NCBI GenBank assembly: GCA_920105625.2
Contig: OV050033.1
Coordinates: forward strand, 89,654,280-89,718,279
Direction: 5' to 3'
From: Clusia tigrina
Lineage: Eukaryota > Arthropoda > Insecta > Diptera > Clusiidae
DNA length: 64,000 nt
This document shows positions 26,429-37,560 of this stretch, one piece after another. The translations under genes and the position numbers were made by a program. Within the stretch, counting starts at the first letter, position 1. Every line of letters begins with the position of its first letter. The notes beneath the pieces are model-generated. The model searched no databases. It was not told where the DNA came from and saw nothing but the letters and a program-made list of their open reading frames with translations.

Positions 26429-28154
26429 TCCTACACCTGTCAAATTTCGCAACCTACAAATGCTTGTAACTTTTTACTGGAGCGTCATAACACCATGAAA
26501 TTTTGTAACAATAAAGTACTCGAGCCTCTTGTCAATTAAAGCTATCGCTCAGAGCTATGCTACCCTTGAGTCCCAAAGCAAACACTGACAAAACTTCAAA
26601 TGGCCCTAACTTCGGTACGTCCTACACCTATCAAAGTTTGCAACATACAAATGCTTATAACTTTTCACTAGAGCGTCATAAAACCTTGAAATTTTGTAAA
26701 AATAAAGTACTCGAGCCTCTTGTCAATTTAAGCTATCGCTCAAAGCTATGCTACCCTTGAGTCCCAAAGCAAACACTGATAAAACTTCAAATGGCCCTTA
26801 CTTCTATACGGTACGTCCTACACCTATCAAATGCTTGTAACTTTTTACTGGAGCGTCATGAAACCTTGAAATTTTGTAACAATAAAGTACTCGAGCCTCT
26901 TGTCAATTTAAGCTATCGCTCAAAGCTATGCTACCCTTGAGTCCCAAATCAAACACTGATAAAACTTCAAATGGCCCTAACTTATATACGTTACGTCCTA
27001 CACCTATCAAAGTTTGCAACATACAAATGCTTGTAAATTTTTACTGGAGCGTCATAAAACCTTGAAATTTTGTAACAATAAAGTACTCGAGCCTCTTGTC
27101 AATTTAAGTTATCGCTCAAAGCTATGCTACCCTTGAGGCCCAAATCAAACACTGATAAAACTTCAAATGGCCCTAACGTCGATACGTTACGTCCTACACC
27201 TATCAAAGTTTGCAACATACAAATGCTTGTAACTTTTTACTGGAGCGTCATGAAACCTTGAAATTTTTTAACAATAGAGTACTCGAGCCTCTTGTCAATT
27301 TAAGTTATCGCTCAAAGCTATGCTACCCTTGAGTGCCAAATCAAACACTGATAAAACTTCAAATATCCCTAACTTCTATACGGTGCATCCTATACCTATC
27401 AAAGTTTGCAATTTACAAATGCTTGTAAGTTTTTACTGGAGCGACATAAAACCTTGAAATTTTGTAACAATAAAGTACTCGAACCTCTTGTCAATTTAAT
27501 CTATCGCTCAAAGCTATGCTACCCTTGAGTGTCAAATCAAACACTGATAAGACTTCAAATGGCCCTAACTTCTATACGGTGCAACCTATATCTATCACAG
27601 TTTGCAAAACACAAATGCTTGTAACTTTTTACTGGAGCGTCATAAAACCTTGAAATTTTGTAACAATAAAGTACTCCAGCCTCTTGTCAATTTAAGCTAT
27701 CGCTCAAAGCTATGCTACCCTTGAGTCCCAAATCAAACACTGATAAAACTTCAAATGGCCCTAAATTCTATACGGTACGTCCTACACCTGTCAAAGTTCG
27801 CAACCTACAAATGCTTGTAACTTTTTACTGGAGCGACAAAACACCTTGAAATTTTGTAACAATAAAGTACTCGAGCCTCTTGTCAATTAAAGCTCTCGCT
27901 CAGAGCTATGCTACCCTTGAGTCTTAAATCAAACGTGATAAAACTTCAAATGGCCCTTACTTCTATACGCTACGTCCTACACCTATCAAATGCTTGTAAC
28001 TTTTTACTGGAGCGTCATAAAACCTTGAAATTTTGTAACAATAAAGTACTCGAGCCTCTTGTCAATTTAAGTTAACGCTCCAAGCTATGCTACCCTTGAG
28101 TCCCAAATCAAACACTGATAAAACTTCAAATGGCCCTAACTTCTATACGGTACG
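26429..28154. repeat. Divergent, partly truncated satellite island
   Basis: Nine monomers that are visibly more mutated than their surroundings and match no neighbouring HOR order. Lengths are unusual: 191 bp at 26429-26619 (5-bp loss near 26613), 180 bp at 26816-26995 and again at 27975-28154 (the same 16-bp loss after CCTATCAAA), and 195 bp at 27780-27974 (CAAACGTGAT). Private variants include AATATCCC, GCGACATAAAACC, GCGACAAAACACC and ATCTATCACAG. The 11-mer family lies on both sides. This is either older array sequence or a scar where homogenisation has not reached. Confidence 0.85.
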
Positions 28155-29721
28155 TCCTACACCTATCAAAGTTTGCAACATACAAATGCTGGTAAGTTTT
28201 TACTGGAGCGTCATAAAACCTTGAAATTTTGTAACAATAAAGTACTCGAGCCTCTTGTCAATTTAAGCTATCGCTCAAAGTTATGCTACCCTTGAGTCCC
28301 AAATCAAACACTGATAAAACTTCAAATGGCCCTAACTTCTATACGGTACGTCCTACACCTATCAAAGTTTGCAACATACAAATGCTTGTAACTTTTTACT
28401 GGAGCGTCATAAAACCTTGAAATTTTGTAACAATAAAGTACTCGAGCCTCTTGTCAATTTAAGCTATCGCTCAAAGTTATGCTACCCTTGAGTCCCAAAT
28501 CAAACACTGATAAAACTTCAAATGGCCCTAACTTCTATACGGTACGTCCTACACCTATCAAAGTTTGCAACATACTAATGCTTGTAACTTTTTACTGGAG
28601 CGTCATAAAACCTTGAAATTTTGTAACAATAAAGTACTCGAGCCTCTTGTCAATTTAAGCTATCGCTAAAAGCTATGCTACACTTGAGTTCCAAATCAAT
28701 CACTGATAAAACTTCAAATGGCCCTAACTTCTATACGGTACGTTCTACACCTATCAAAGTTTGCAACATACAAATGCTAGTAACTTTTTACTGGAGCGTC
28801 AAAAAACCTCGAAATTTTGTAACAATAAAGTACTCGAGCCTCTTGTCAATTTAAGCTATCGCTCAAAGCTATGCGACCCTTGAGTCCCAAATCAAACACT
28901 GATAAAACTTCAAATGGCCATAACTTCTATACGGAACGTCCTACACCTATCAAATTTTGCAACATACAAATGCTTGTAACTTTTTACTGGAGCGTCATAA
29001 AACCTTGAAATTTTGTAACAATAAAGTTCTCGAGCCTCTTGTCAATTTAAGCTATCGCTCAAAGCTATGCTACCCTTGAGTCCCAAATCAAACACTGATA
29101 AAACTTCAAATGGCCCTAACTTCTATACGGTACATCCTACACCTATCAAAGTTTGCAAAATACAAATGCTTGTAACTTTTTACTGGAGCGTCATAAAACC
29201 TTGAAATTTTGTAACAATAAAGTCCTCGAGTCTCTTGTCAATTTAATCTATCGCTCAAAGCTATGCTACCCTTGAGTTCCAAATCAAAAACTGATAAAAC
29301 TTCAAATGGCCCTAACTTCTATACGGTACGTCCTACACCTATCAAAGTTTGCAACATACAAATGCTTGTAACTTTTTACTGGAGCGTAATAAAACCTTGA
29401 ATTTTGTAACAATAAAGTACTCGAGCCCCTTGTTAATTTAAGCTATCGCTAAAAGCTATGCTACTCTTTTGTTCCAAATCAGACACTGATAAAACTTCAA
29501 ATGGCCCTAACTTCTGTACGGTACGTCCTACACCTATCAAACTTTGCAACATACAAATGCTTGTAACTTTTTACTGGAGCGTCATAAAACCTTGAAATTT
29601 TGTAACAATAAAGTACTCGAGCCTATTGTCAATTTAAGCTATCGCTCAAAGCTATGCTAACCTTGAGTCCCAAATCAAACACTGATAAAACTTCAAATGG
29701 CCCTAACTTCTATACGGTACG
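28155..29721. repeat. 11-mer family, copy D (8 monomers, 1567 bp)
   Basis: Resumes the 11-mer order at a3 and runs a3-a9 (28155, 28351, 28547, 28743, 28939, 29135, 29331). The last monomer, 29526-29721, begins as a10 (CAAACTTTGC) and ends as a11 (CCTATTGTC, AACCTTGAG), so the GTTTTCACTC part is missing. The length is 8 x 196 minus the a9 base. Confidence 0.9.
28351..28546. repeat. Representative satellite monomer (196 bp)
   Basis: This copy is close to the majority sequence and shows the monomer anatomy. From its start: TCCTACACCT at 1-10; a T5 tract at 43-47; GGAGCGTCAT at 51-60; A4 at 61-64; AAATTTT at 70-76; overlapping ScaI (AGTACT, 87-92) and XhoI (CTCGAG, 91-96) sites; two imperfect AAGCTAT-type words near 111 and 124 (the second is AAGTTAT in this copy); and TATACGGTACG at the end. 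G+C is 72 of 196 (about 37%). CpG occurs at five places: 55, 93, 118, 190 and 195. By eye, positions 11-90 look more constant across copies than 97-196, where most diagnostic variants lie. The start point is an arbitrary phase. Confidence 0.9.
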
Positions 29722-31876
29722 TCCTACACCTATCAAAGTTTGCAACATACAAATTCTTGTAACTTTTTACTGGAGCGTCATAAAACCTTGAAATTTTGTA
29801 ACAATAAAGTCCTCGAAACTCTTGTCATTTTAAGCTATCGCGCAAAGCTATGCTACCCTTGAGTCCCAAATCATACACTGATAAAACTTCAAATAGGCCT
29901 AACTTCTATACGGTACATCCTACACCTATCAAAGTGTGCAACTTACAAATGCTTGTAACTTTTTACTGGAGCGTCATAAAACCTTGAAATTTTGTAACAA
30001 TAAAGTACTCGAGCCTCTTGTCAATTTAAGCTATCGCTCAAAGCTATGCTACCCTTGAGTCCAAAATCAAACACTGATAAAACTTCAAATGGCCGTAACT
30101 TCTATACGGTACGTCCTACACCTAACAAAGTTTGCAACATACAAATGCTTGTAACTTTTTACTGGAGCGTCATAAAACCTTGAAATTTTGTAACAATAAA
30201 GTACTCGAGCCTCTTGTCAATTTAAGCTATCGCTCAAAGTTATGCTACCATTGAGTCCCAAATCAAACACTGATAAAACTTCAAATGGCCCTAACTTCTA
30301 TACGGTACGTCCTACACCTATCAAAGTTTGCAACATACAAATGCTTGTAACTTTTTACTGGAGCGTCATAAAACCTTGAAATTTTGTAACAATAAAGTAC
30401 TCGAGCCTCTTGTCAATTTAAGCTATCGCTCAAAGTTATGCTACCCTTGAGTCCCAAATCAAACACTGATAAAACTTCAAATGGCCCTAACTTCTATACG
30501 GTACGTCCTACACCTATCAAAGTTTGCAACATACTAATGCTTGTAACTTTTTACTGGAGCGTCATAAAACCTTGAAATTTTGTAACAATAAAGTACTCGA
30601 GCCTCTTGTCAATTTAAGCTATCGCTAAAAGCTATGCTACACTTGAGTTCCAAATCAATCACTGATAAAACTTCAAATGGCCCTAACTTCTATACGGTAC
30701 GTTCTACACCTATCAAAGTTTGCAACATACAAATGCTAGTAACTTTTTACTGGAGCGTCAAAAAACCTCGAAATTTTGTAACAATAAAGTACTCGAGCCT
30801 CTTGTCAATTTAAGCTATCGCTCAAAGCTATGCGACCCTTGAGTCCCAAATCAAACACTGATAAAACTTCAAATGGCCATAACTTCTATATGGAACGTCC
30901 TACACCTATCAAATTTTGCAACATACAAATGCTTGTAACTTTTTACTGGAGCGTCATAAAACCTTGAAATTTTGTAACAATAAAGTTCTCGAGCCTCTTG
31001 TCAATTTAAGCTATCGCTCAAAGCTATGCTACCCTTGAGTCCCAAATCAAACACTGATAAAACTTCAAATGGCCCTAACTTCTATACGGTACATCCTACA
31101 CCTATCAAAGTTTGCAAAATACAAATGCTTGTAACTTTTTACTGGAGCGTCATAAAACCTTGAAATTTTGTAACAATAAAATCCTCGAGTCTCTTGTCAA
31201 TTTAATCTATCGCTCAAAGCTATGCTACCCTTGAGTTCCAAATCAAAAACTGATAAAACTTCAAATGGCCCTAACTTCTATACGGTACGTCCTACACCTA
31301 TCAAAGTTTGCAACATACAAATGCTTGTAACTTTTTACTGGAGCGTAATAAAACCTTGAATTTTGTAACAATAAAGTACTCGAGCCCCTTGTTAATTTAA
31401 GCTATCGCTAAAAGCTATGCTACTCTTTTGTTCCAAATCAGACACTGATAAAACTTCAAATGGCCCCAACTTCTGTACGGTACGTCCTACACCTATCAAA
31501 CTTTGCAACATACAAATGCTTGTAACATTTTACTGGAGCGTCATAAAACCTTGAAATTTTGTAACAATAAAGTACTCGAGCCTCTTGTCAATTTAAGTTT
31601 TCACTCAAAGCTATGCTACCCTTGAGTCCCAAATCTAACACTGAGAAAACTTCAAATGGCTCTAACTTCTATACGGTACGACCTACACCTATCGAAGTTT
31701 GCAACATACAAATGCTTGTAACTTTTTACTGGAGCGTCATAAAACCTTGAAATTTTGTAACAATAAAGTACTCGAGCCTATTGTCAATTTAAGCTATCGC
31801 TCAAAGCTATGCTAACCTTGAGTCCCAAATCTAACACTGATAAAACTTCAAATGGCCCTAACTTCTATACGGTACG
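29722..31876. repeat. 11-monomer higher-order repeat, copy E (2155 bp)
   Basis: A complete 11-mer with the same length and monomer order as copy A, including the a9 deletion (31290-31484). Small differences include CCTAACAAAG at about 30120 and ATATGGAACG near 30887. Copies A and E lie 8 kb apart on either side of the divergent island, so they belong to one family that was interrupted. Confidence 0.92.
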
Positions 31877-34228
31877 TCCTACACCTATCAAAGTTTGCAA
31901 CATACAAATTCTTGTAACTTTTTACTGGAGCGTCATAAAACCTTGAAATTTTGTAATAATAAAGTCCTCGAAACTCTTGTCATTTTAAGCTATCGCGCAA
32001 AGCTATGCTACCCTTGAGTCCCAAATCATACACTGATAAAACTTCAAATAGGCCTAACTTCTATACGGTAGATCCTACACCTATCAAAGTTTGCAACATA
32101 CAAATGCTTGTAACTTTTTACTGGAGCGTCATAAATCCTTGAAATTTTGTAACAATAAAGTACTCGAGCCACTTGTCAATTTAAGCTATCGCTAAAAGCT
32201 ATGCTACCCTTGAGTTTCAAATCAATCGCTGATAAAACTTCATATGGCCCTAACTTCTATACGGTACGTTCAACACCTATCAAAGTTTGCAACATACAAA
32301 TGCTTGTAACTTTTTACTGGAGCGTCATAAAACCTTGAAATTTTGTAACAATAAAGTACTCGAGCCTCTTGTCAATTTAAGCTATCGCTCAAAGCTATCC
32401 GACCCTTGAGTCCCAAATCAAACACTGATAAAACTTCAAATGGCCCTAACTTCTATACGGTACGTCCTACACCTATCAAAGTTTGCAACATACAAATGCT
32501 TGTAACTTTTTACTGGAGCGTCATAAAACCTTGAAATTTTGTAACAATAAAGTACTCGAGCCTCTTGTCAATTTAAGCTTTCACTCAAAGCTATGCTACC
32601 CTTGATTCCCAAACCAAACACTGATAAAACTTGAAATGGCCCTAACTTCTATACGGTACGTCCTACACCTATCAAAGTTTGCAACATACAAATGCTTGTA
32701 ACTTTTTACTGGAGCGTCATAAAACCTTGATATTTTGTAACAATAAAGTACTCGAGCCTATTGTCAATTTAAGCTATCGCTCAAAGCTATGCGACCCTTG
32801 AGTCCCAAATCAAACACTGATAAAACTTCAAATGGCCCTAACTTCTATACGGTACGTCCTACACCTATCAAAGTTTGCAACATACAAATTCTTGTAACTT
32901 TTTACTGGAGCGTCATAAAACCTTGAAATTTTGTAACAATAAAGTCCTCGAAACTCTTGTCATTTTAAGCTATCGCGCAAAGCTATGCTACCCTTGAGTC
33001 CCAAATCATACACTGATAAAACTTCAAATAGGCCTAACTTCTATACGGTAGATCCTACACCTATCAAAGTTTGCAACATACAAATGCTTGTAACTTTTTA
33101 CTGGAGCGTCATAAATCCTTGAAATTTTGTAACAATAAAGTACTCGAGCCCCTTGTCAATTTAAGCTATCGCTAAAAGCTATGCTACCCTTGAGTTTCAA
33201 ATCAATCGCTGATAAAACTTCATATGGCCCTAACTTCTATACGGTACGTTCAACACCTATCAAAGTTTGCAACATACAAATGCTTGTAACTTTTTACTGG
33301 AGCGTCATAAAACCTTGAAATTTTGTAACAATAAAGTACTCGAGCCTCTTGTCAATTTAAGCTATCGCTCAAAGCTATCCGACCCTTGAGTCCCAAATCA
33401 AACACTGATAAAACTTCAAATGGCCCTAACTTCTATACGGTACGTCCTACACCTATCAAAGTTTGCAACATACAAATGCTTGTAACTTTTTACTGGAGCG
33501 TCATAAAACCTTGAAATTTTGTAACAATAAAGTACTCGAGCCTCTTGTCAATTTAAGCTTTCACTCAAAGCTATGCTACCCTTGAGTCCCAAATCTAACA
33601 CTGATAAAACTTAAAATGGCTCTAACTTCTATACGGTACGTCCTACACCTATCAAAGTTTGCAACATACAAATGCTTGTAACTTTTTACTGGAGCGTCAT
33701 AAAACCTTGAAATTTTGTAACAATAAAGTACTCGAGCCTCTTGTCAATTTAAGCTATCGCGCAAAGCTATGCCACCCTTGATTCCCAAACCAAACACTGA
33801 TAAAACTTGAAATGGCCCTAACTTCTATACGGTACGTCCTACACCTATCAAAGTTTGCAACATACAAATGCTTGTAACTTTTTACTGGAGCGTCATAAAA
33901 CCTTGATATTTTGTAACAATAAAGTACTCGAGCCTATTGTCAATTTAAGCTATCGCTCAAAGCTATGCGACCCTTGAGTCCCAAATCAAACACTGATAAA
34001 ACTTCAAATGGCCCTAACTTATATACGGTACGTCCTACACCTATCAAAGTTTGCAACATACAAATTCTTGTAACTTTTTACTGGAGCGTCATAAAACCTT
34101 GAAATTTTGTAACAATAAAGTCCTCGAAACTCTTGTCATTTTAAGCTATCGCGCAAAGCTATGCTACCCTTGAGTCCCAAATCATACACTGATAAAACTT
34201 CAAATAGGCCTAACTTCTATACGGTAGA
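31877..34228. repeat. 5/6-monomer variant HOR
   Basis: An a1-type monomer (31877) is followed by two units starting at GGTAGATCC junctions: 32073-33052 (five monomers, 980 bp) and 33053-34228 (six monomers, 1176 bp). Unit order is g1 (GAGTTTC, CATATGGCC), g2 (CTATCCGACCC), g3a (GCTTTCACTC, AATCTAACAC), g3b (GCCACCCTTGATTCCC), g4 (TTGATATTTTG, CCTATTGTC), then a1. In the five-monomer unit the 32465-32660 monomer joins the 5' part of g3a to the 3' part of g3b. Confidence 0.88.
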
Positions 34229-35600
34229 TCCTACACCTATCAAAGTTTGCAACATACAAATGCTTGTAACTTTTTACTGGAGCGTCATAAATCCTTGAAA
34301 TTTTGTAACAATAAAGTACTCGAGCCCCTTGTCAATTTAAGCTATCGCTAAAAGCTATGCTACCCTTGAGTTTCAAATCAATCGCTGATAAAACTTCATA
34401 TGGCCCTAACTTCTATACGGTACGTTCAACACCTATCAAAGTTTGCAACATACAAATGCTTGTAACTTTTTACTGGAGCGTCATAAAACCTTGAAATTTT
34501 GTAACAATAAAGTACTCGAGCCTCTTGTCAATTTAAGCTATCGCTCAAAGCTATCCGACCCTTGAGTCCCAAATCAAACACTGATAAAACTTCAAATGGC
34601 CCTAACTTCTATACGGTACGTCCTACACCTATCAAAGTTTGCAACATACAAATGCTTGTAACTTTTTACTGGAGCGTCATAAAACCTTGAAATTTTGTAA
34701 CAATAAAGTACTCGAGCCTCTTGTCAATTTAAGCTTTCACTCAAAGCTATGCTACCCTTGAGTCCCAAATCTAACACTGATAAAACTTAAAATGGCTCTA
34801 ACTTCTATACGGTACGTCCTACACCTATCAAAGTTTGCAACACACAAATGCTTGTAACTTTTTACTGGAGCGTCATAAAACCTTGAAATTTTGTAACAAT
34901 AAAGTCCTCGAAACTCTTGTCATTTTAAGCTATCGCGCAAAGCTATGCTACCCTTGAGTCCCAAATCAAACACTGATAAAACTTCAAATGGCCGTAACTT
35001 CTATACGGTACGTCCTACACCTATCAAAGTTTGCAACATACAAATGCTTGTAACTTTTTACTGGAGCGTCATAAAACCTTGAAATTTTGTAACAATAAAG
35101 TACTCGAGCCTCTTGTAAATTTAAGCTATCGCGCAAAGTTATGCTACCCTTGAGTCCCAAATCAAACACTGATAAAACTTCAAATGGCCCTAACTTCTAT
35201 ACGGTACGTCCTACACCTATCAAAGTTTGCAACATACAAATGCTTGTAACTTTTTACTGGAGCGTCATAAAACCTTGATATTTTGTAACAATAAAGTACT
35301 CGAGCCTATTGTCAATTTAAGCTATCGCTCAAAGCTATGCGACCCTTGAGTCCCAAATCAAACACTGATAAAACTTCAAATGGCCCTAACTTATATACGG
35401 TACGTCCTACACCTATCAAAGTTTGCAACATACAAATGCTTGTAACTTTTTACTGGAGCGTCATAAAACCTTGAAATTTTGTAACAATAAACTCCTCGAA
35501 CCTCTTGTCATTTTAAGCTATCGCGCAAAGCTATGCCACCCTTGATTCCCAAACCAAACACTGATAAAACTTGAAATGGCCCTAACTTCTATACGGTACG
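34229..35600. repeat. Rearranged continuation of the 5/6-mer HOR
   Basis: Seven monomers. The order starts g1, g2, g3a as in the preceding unit. A monomer with GAAACTCTTG and GGCCGTAAC (34817), one with CTTGTAAATTTAAG (35013), a g4 type (35209) and a g3b-like type with AACTCCTCGAACC (35405) follow. It is a scrambled end of the domain, with no gene or insertion. Confidence 0.75.
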
Positions 35601-37560
35601 TCCTACACCTATCAAAGTTTGCAACATACAAATGCTTGTAACTTTTTACTGGAGCGTCATAAAACCTTGAAATTTTGTAACAATAAAGTACTCGAGCCTC
35701 TTGTCAATTTAAGCTATCGCTCAAAGCTATGCTACCATTGAGTCCCAAATCAAACACTGATAAAACTTCAAATGGCCCTAACTTCTATACGGTACGTCCT
35801 ACACCTATCAAAGATTGCAACATACAAATGCTTGTAACTTTTTACTGGAGCGTCATAAAACCTTGATATTTTGTAACAATAAAGTACTCGAGCCTCTTGT
35901 CAATTTAAGCTATCGCTCAAAGTTATGCTACCCTTGAGTCCCAAATCAAACACTGATAAAACTTCAAATGGCCCTAATTTCTGTACGGTACGTCCTACAC
36001 CTATCAAAGTTTGCAACATACAAATGCTTGTAACTTTTTACTGGAGCGTAATAAAACCTTGAAATTGTGTAACAATAAAGTACTCGAGCCCCTTGTCAAT
36101 TTAAGCTATCGCTAAAAGCTATGCTACCCTTGAGTTCCAAATCAAACACTGATAAAACTTCAAATGGCCATAACTTCTGTACGGTACGTCCTACACCTAT
36201 CAAAGTTTGCAACATACAAATGCTTGTAACATTTTACTGGAGCGTCATAAAACCTTGAAAGTTTGTAACAATAAAGTACTCGAGCCTCCTGTCAATTTAA
36301 GCTATCGCTCAAAGCTATGCTACCCTTGAGTCCCAAAACAAACACTGATAAAACTTCAAATGGCCCTAACTTCTATACGGTACGTCCTACACCTATCAAA
36401 GTTTGCAACATACAAATGCTTGTAACTTTTTACTGGAGCGTCATAAAACCTTGAAATTTTGTAACAATAAAGTACTCGAGCCTCTTGTCAATTTAAGTTA
36501 CCGCTCAAAGCTATGCTACCCTTGAGTCCCAAATCAAACACTGATAAAACTTCAAATGGCCCTAACTTCTATACGGTACGTCCTACAGCTATCAAAGTTT
36601 GCAACATACAAATGCTTGTAACTTTTTACTGGAGCGTCATAAAACCTTGAACTTTTGTAACAATAAAGTACTCGAGCCTCTTGTCAATTTAAGCTATCGC
36701 TCAAAGTTATGCTACCCTTGAGTCCTAAATCAAACACTGATAAAACTTCAAATGGCCCTAACTTCTATACGGTACGTCCTACACCTATCAAAGTTTGCAA
36801 CATACAAATGCTTGTAACTTTTTACTGTAGCGTCATAAACCCTTGAAATTTTGTAACAATAAAGTACTAGAGCCTCTTGTCAATTTAAGCTATCGCTCAA
36901 AGCTATGCTACCCTTGAGCCCCAAATCAAACACTGATAAAACTTCAAATGGCCCTAACTTCTGTACGGTACGTCCTACACCTATCAAAGTTTGCAACATA
37001 CAAATGCTTGTAACATTTTACTGGAGCGTCATAGAACCTTGAAATTTTGTAACAATAAAGTACTCGAGCCTCCTGTCAATTTAAGCTATCGCTCAATGCT
37101 ATGCTACCCTTGAGTCCCAAAACAAACACTGGTAAAACTTCAAATGGCCCCAACTTCTATACGGTACGTCCTACACCTATCAAAGTTTGCAACATACAAA
37201 TGTTTGTAACTTTTTACTGTAGCGTCATAATCCCTTGAAATTTTGTAACAATAAAGTACTCGAGCCTCTTGTCAATTTAAGCTATCGCTCAAAGTTATGC
37301 TACCCTTGAGCCCCAAATCAAATACTGATAAAATTTCAAATGGCCGTAACTTCTATACGGTACATCCTACACCTATCAAAGTTTGCAACATACAAATGCT
37401 TGTAACTTTTTACTGGAGCGTAATAAAACCTTGAAATTGTGTAACAATAAAGTACTCGAGCCCCTTGTCAATTTAAGCTATCGCTAAAAACTATGCTACC
37501 CTTGAGTCCCTAATCAAACACTGATAAAACTTCAAATGGCCCTAACTTCTATACGGTACG
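35601..37560. repeat. Mixed monomers with P- and H-type blocks
   Basis: Ten monomers. Those at 35993, 36189 and 36385 match the P block at 40304, 40500 and 40696 (AAATTGTGTAAC, GAAAGTTTGTAAC). Later ones match H-family types (CCTTGAACTTTTG, AGTACTAGAG, CATAGAACC). The monomer at 37365 starts as P (AAATTGTGTAAC) and ends with CCCTAATC, like the monomer that precedes each H unit. The P-then-H order is thus already present here. Confidence 0.75.

Noticed and set aside
26345..28154. Transposon insertion causing the divergent island
   Set aside because: All the sequence is recognisable satellite in the same orientation. No terminal repeats, target-site duplication or foreign sequence is present.
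28441..28495. Origin of the monomer from an older half-length (98-bp) repeat
   Set aside because: TTGTAAC occurs twice (39 bp apart) and AAGCTAT twice (13 bp apart), but the two halves of the monomer show no convincing alignment by eye.
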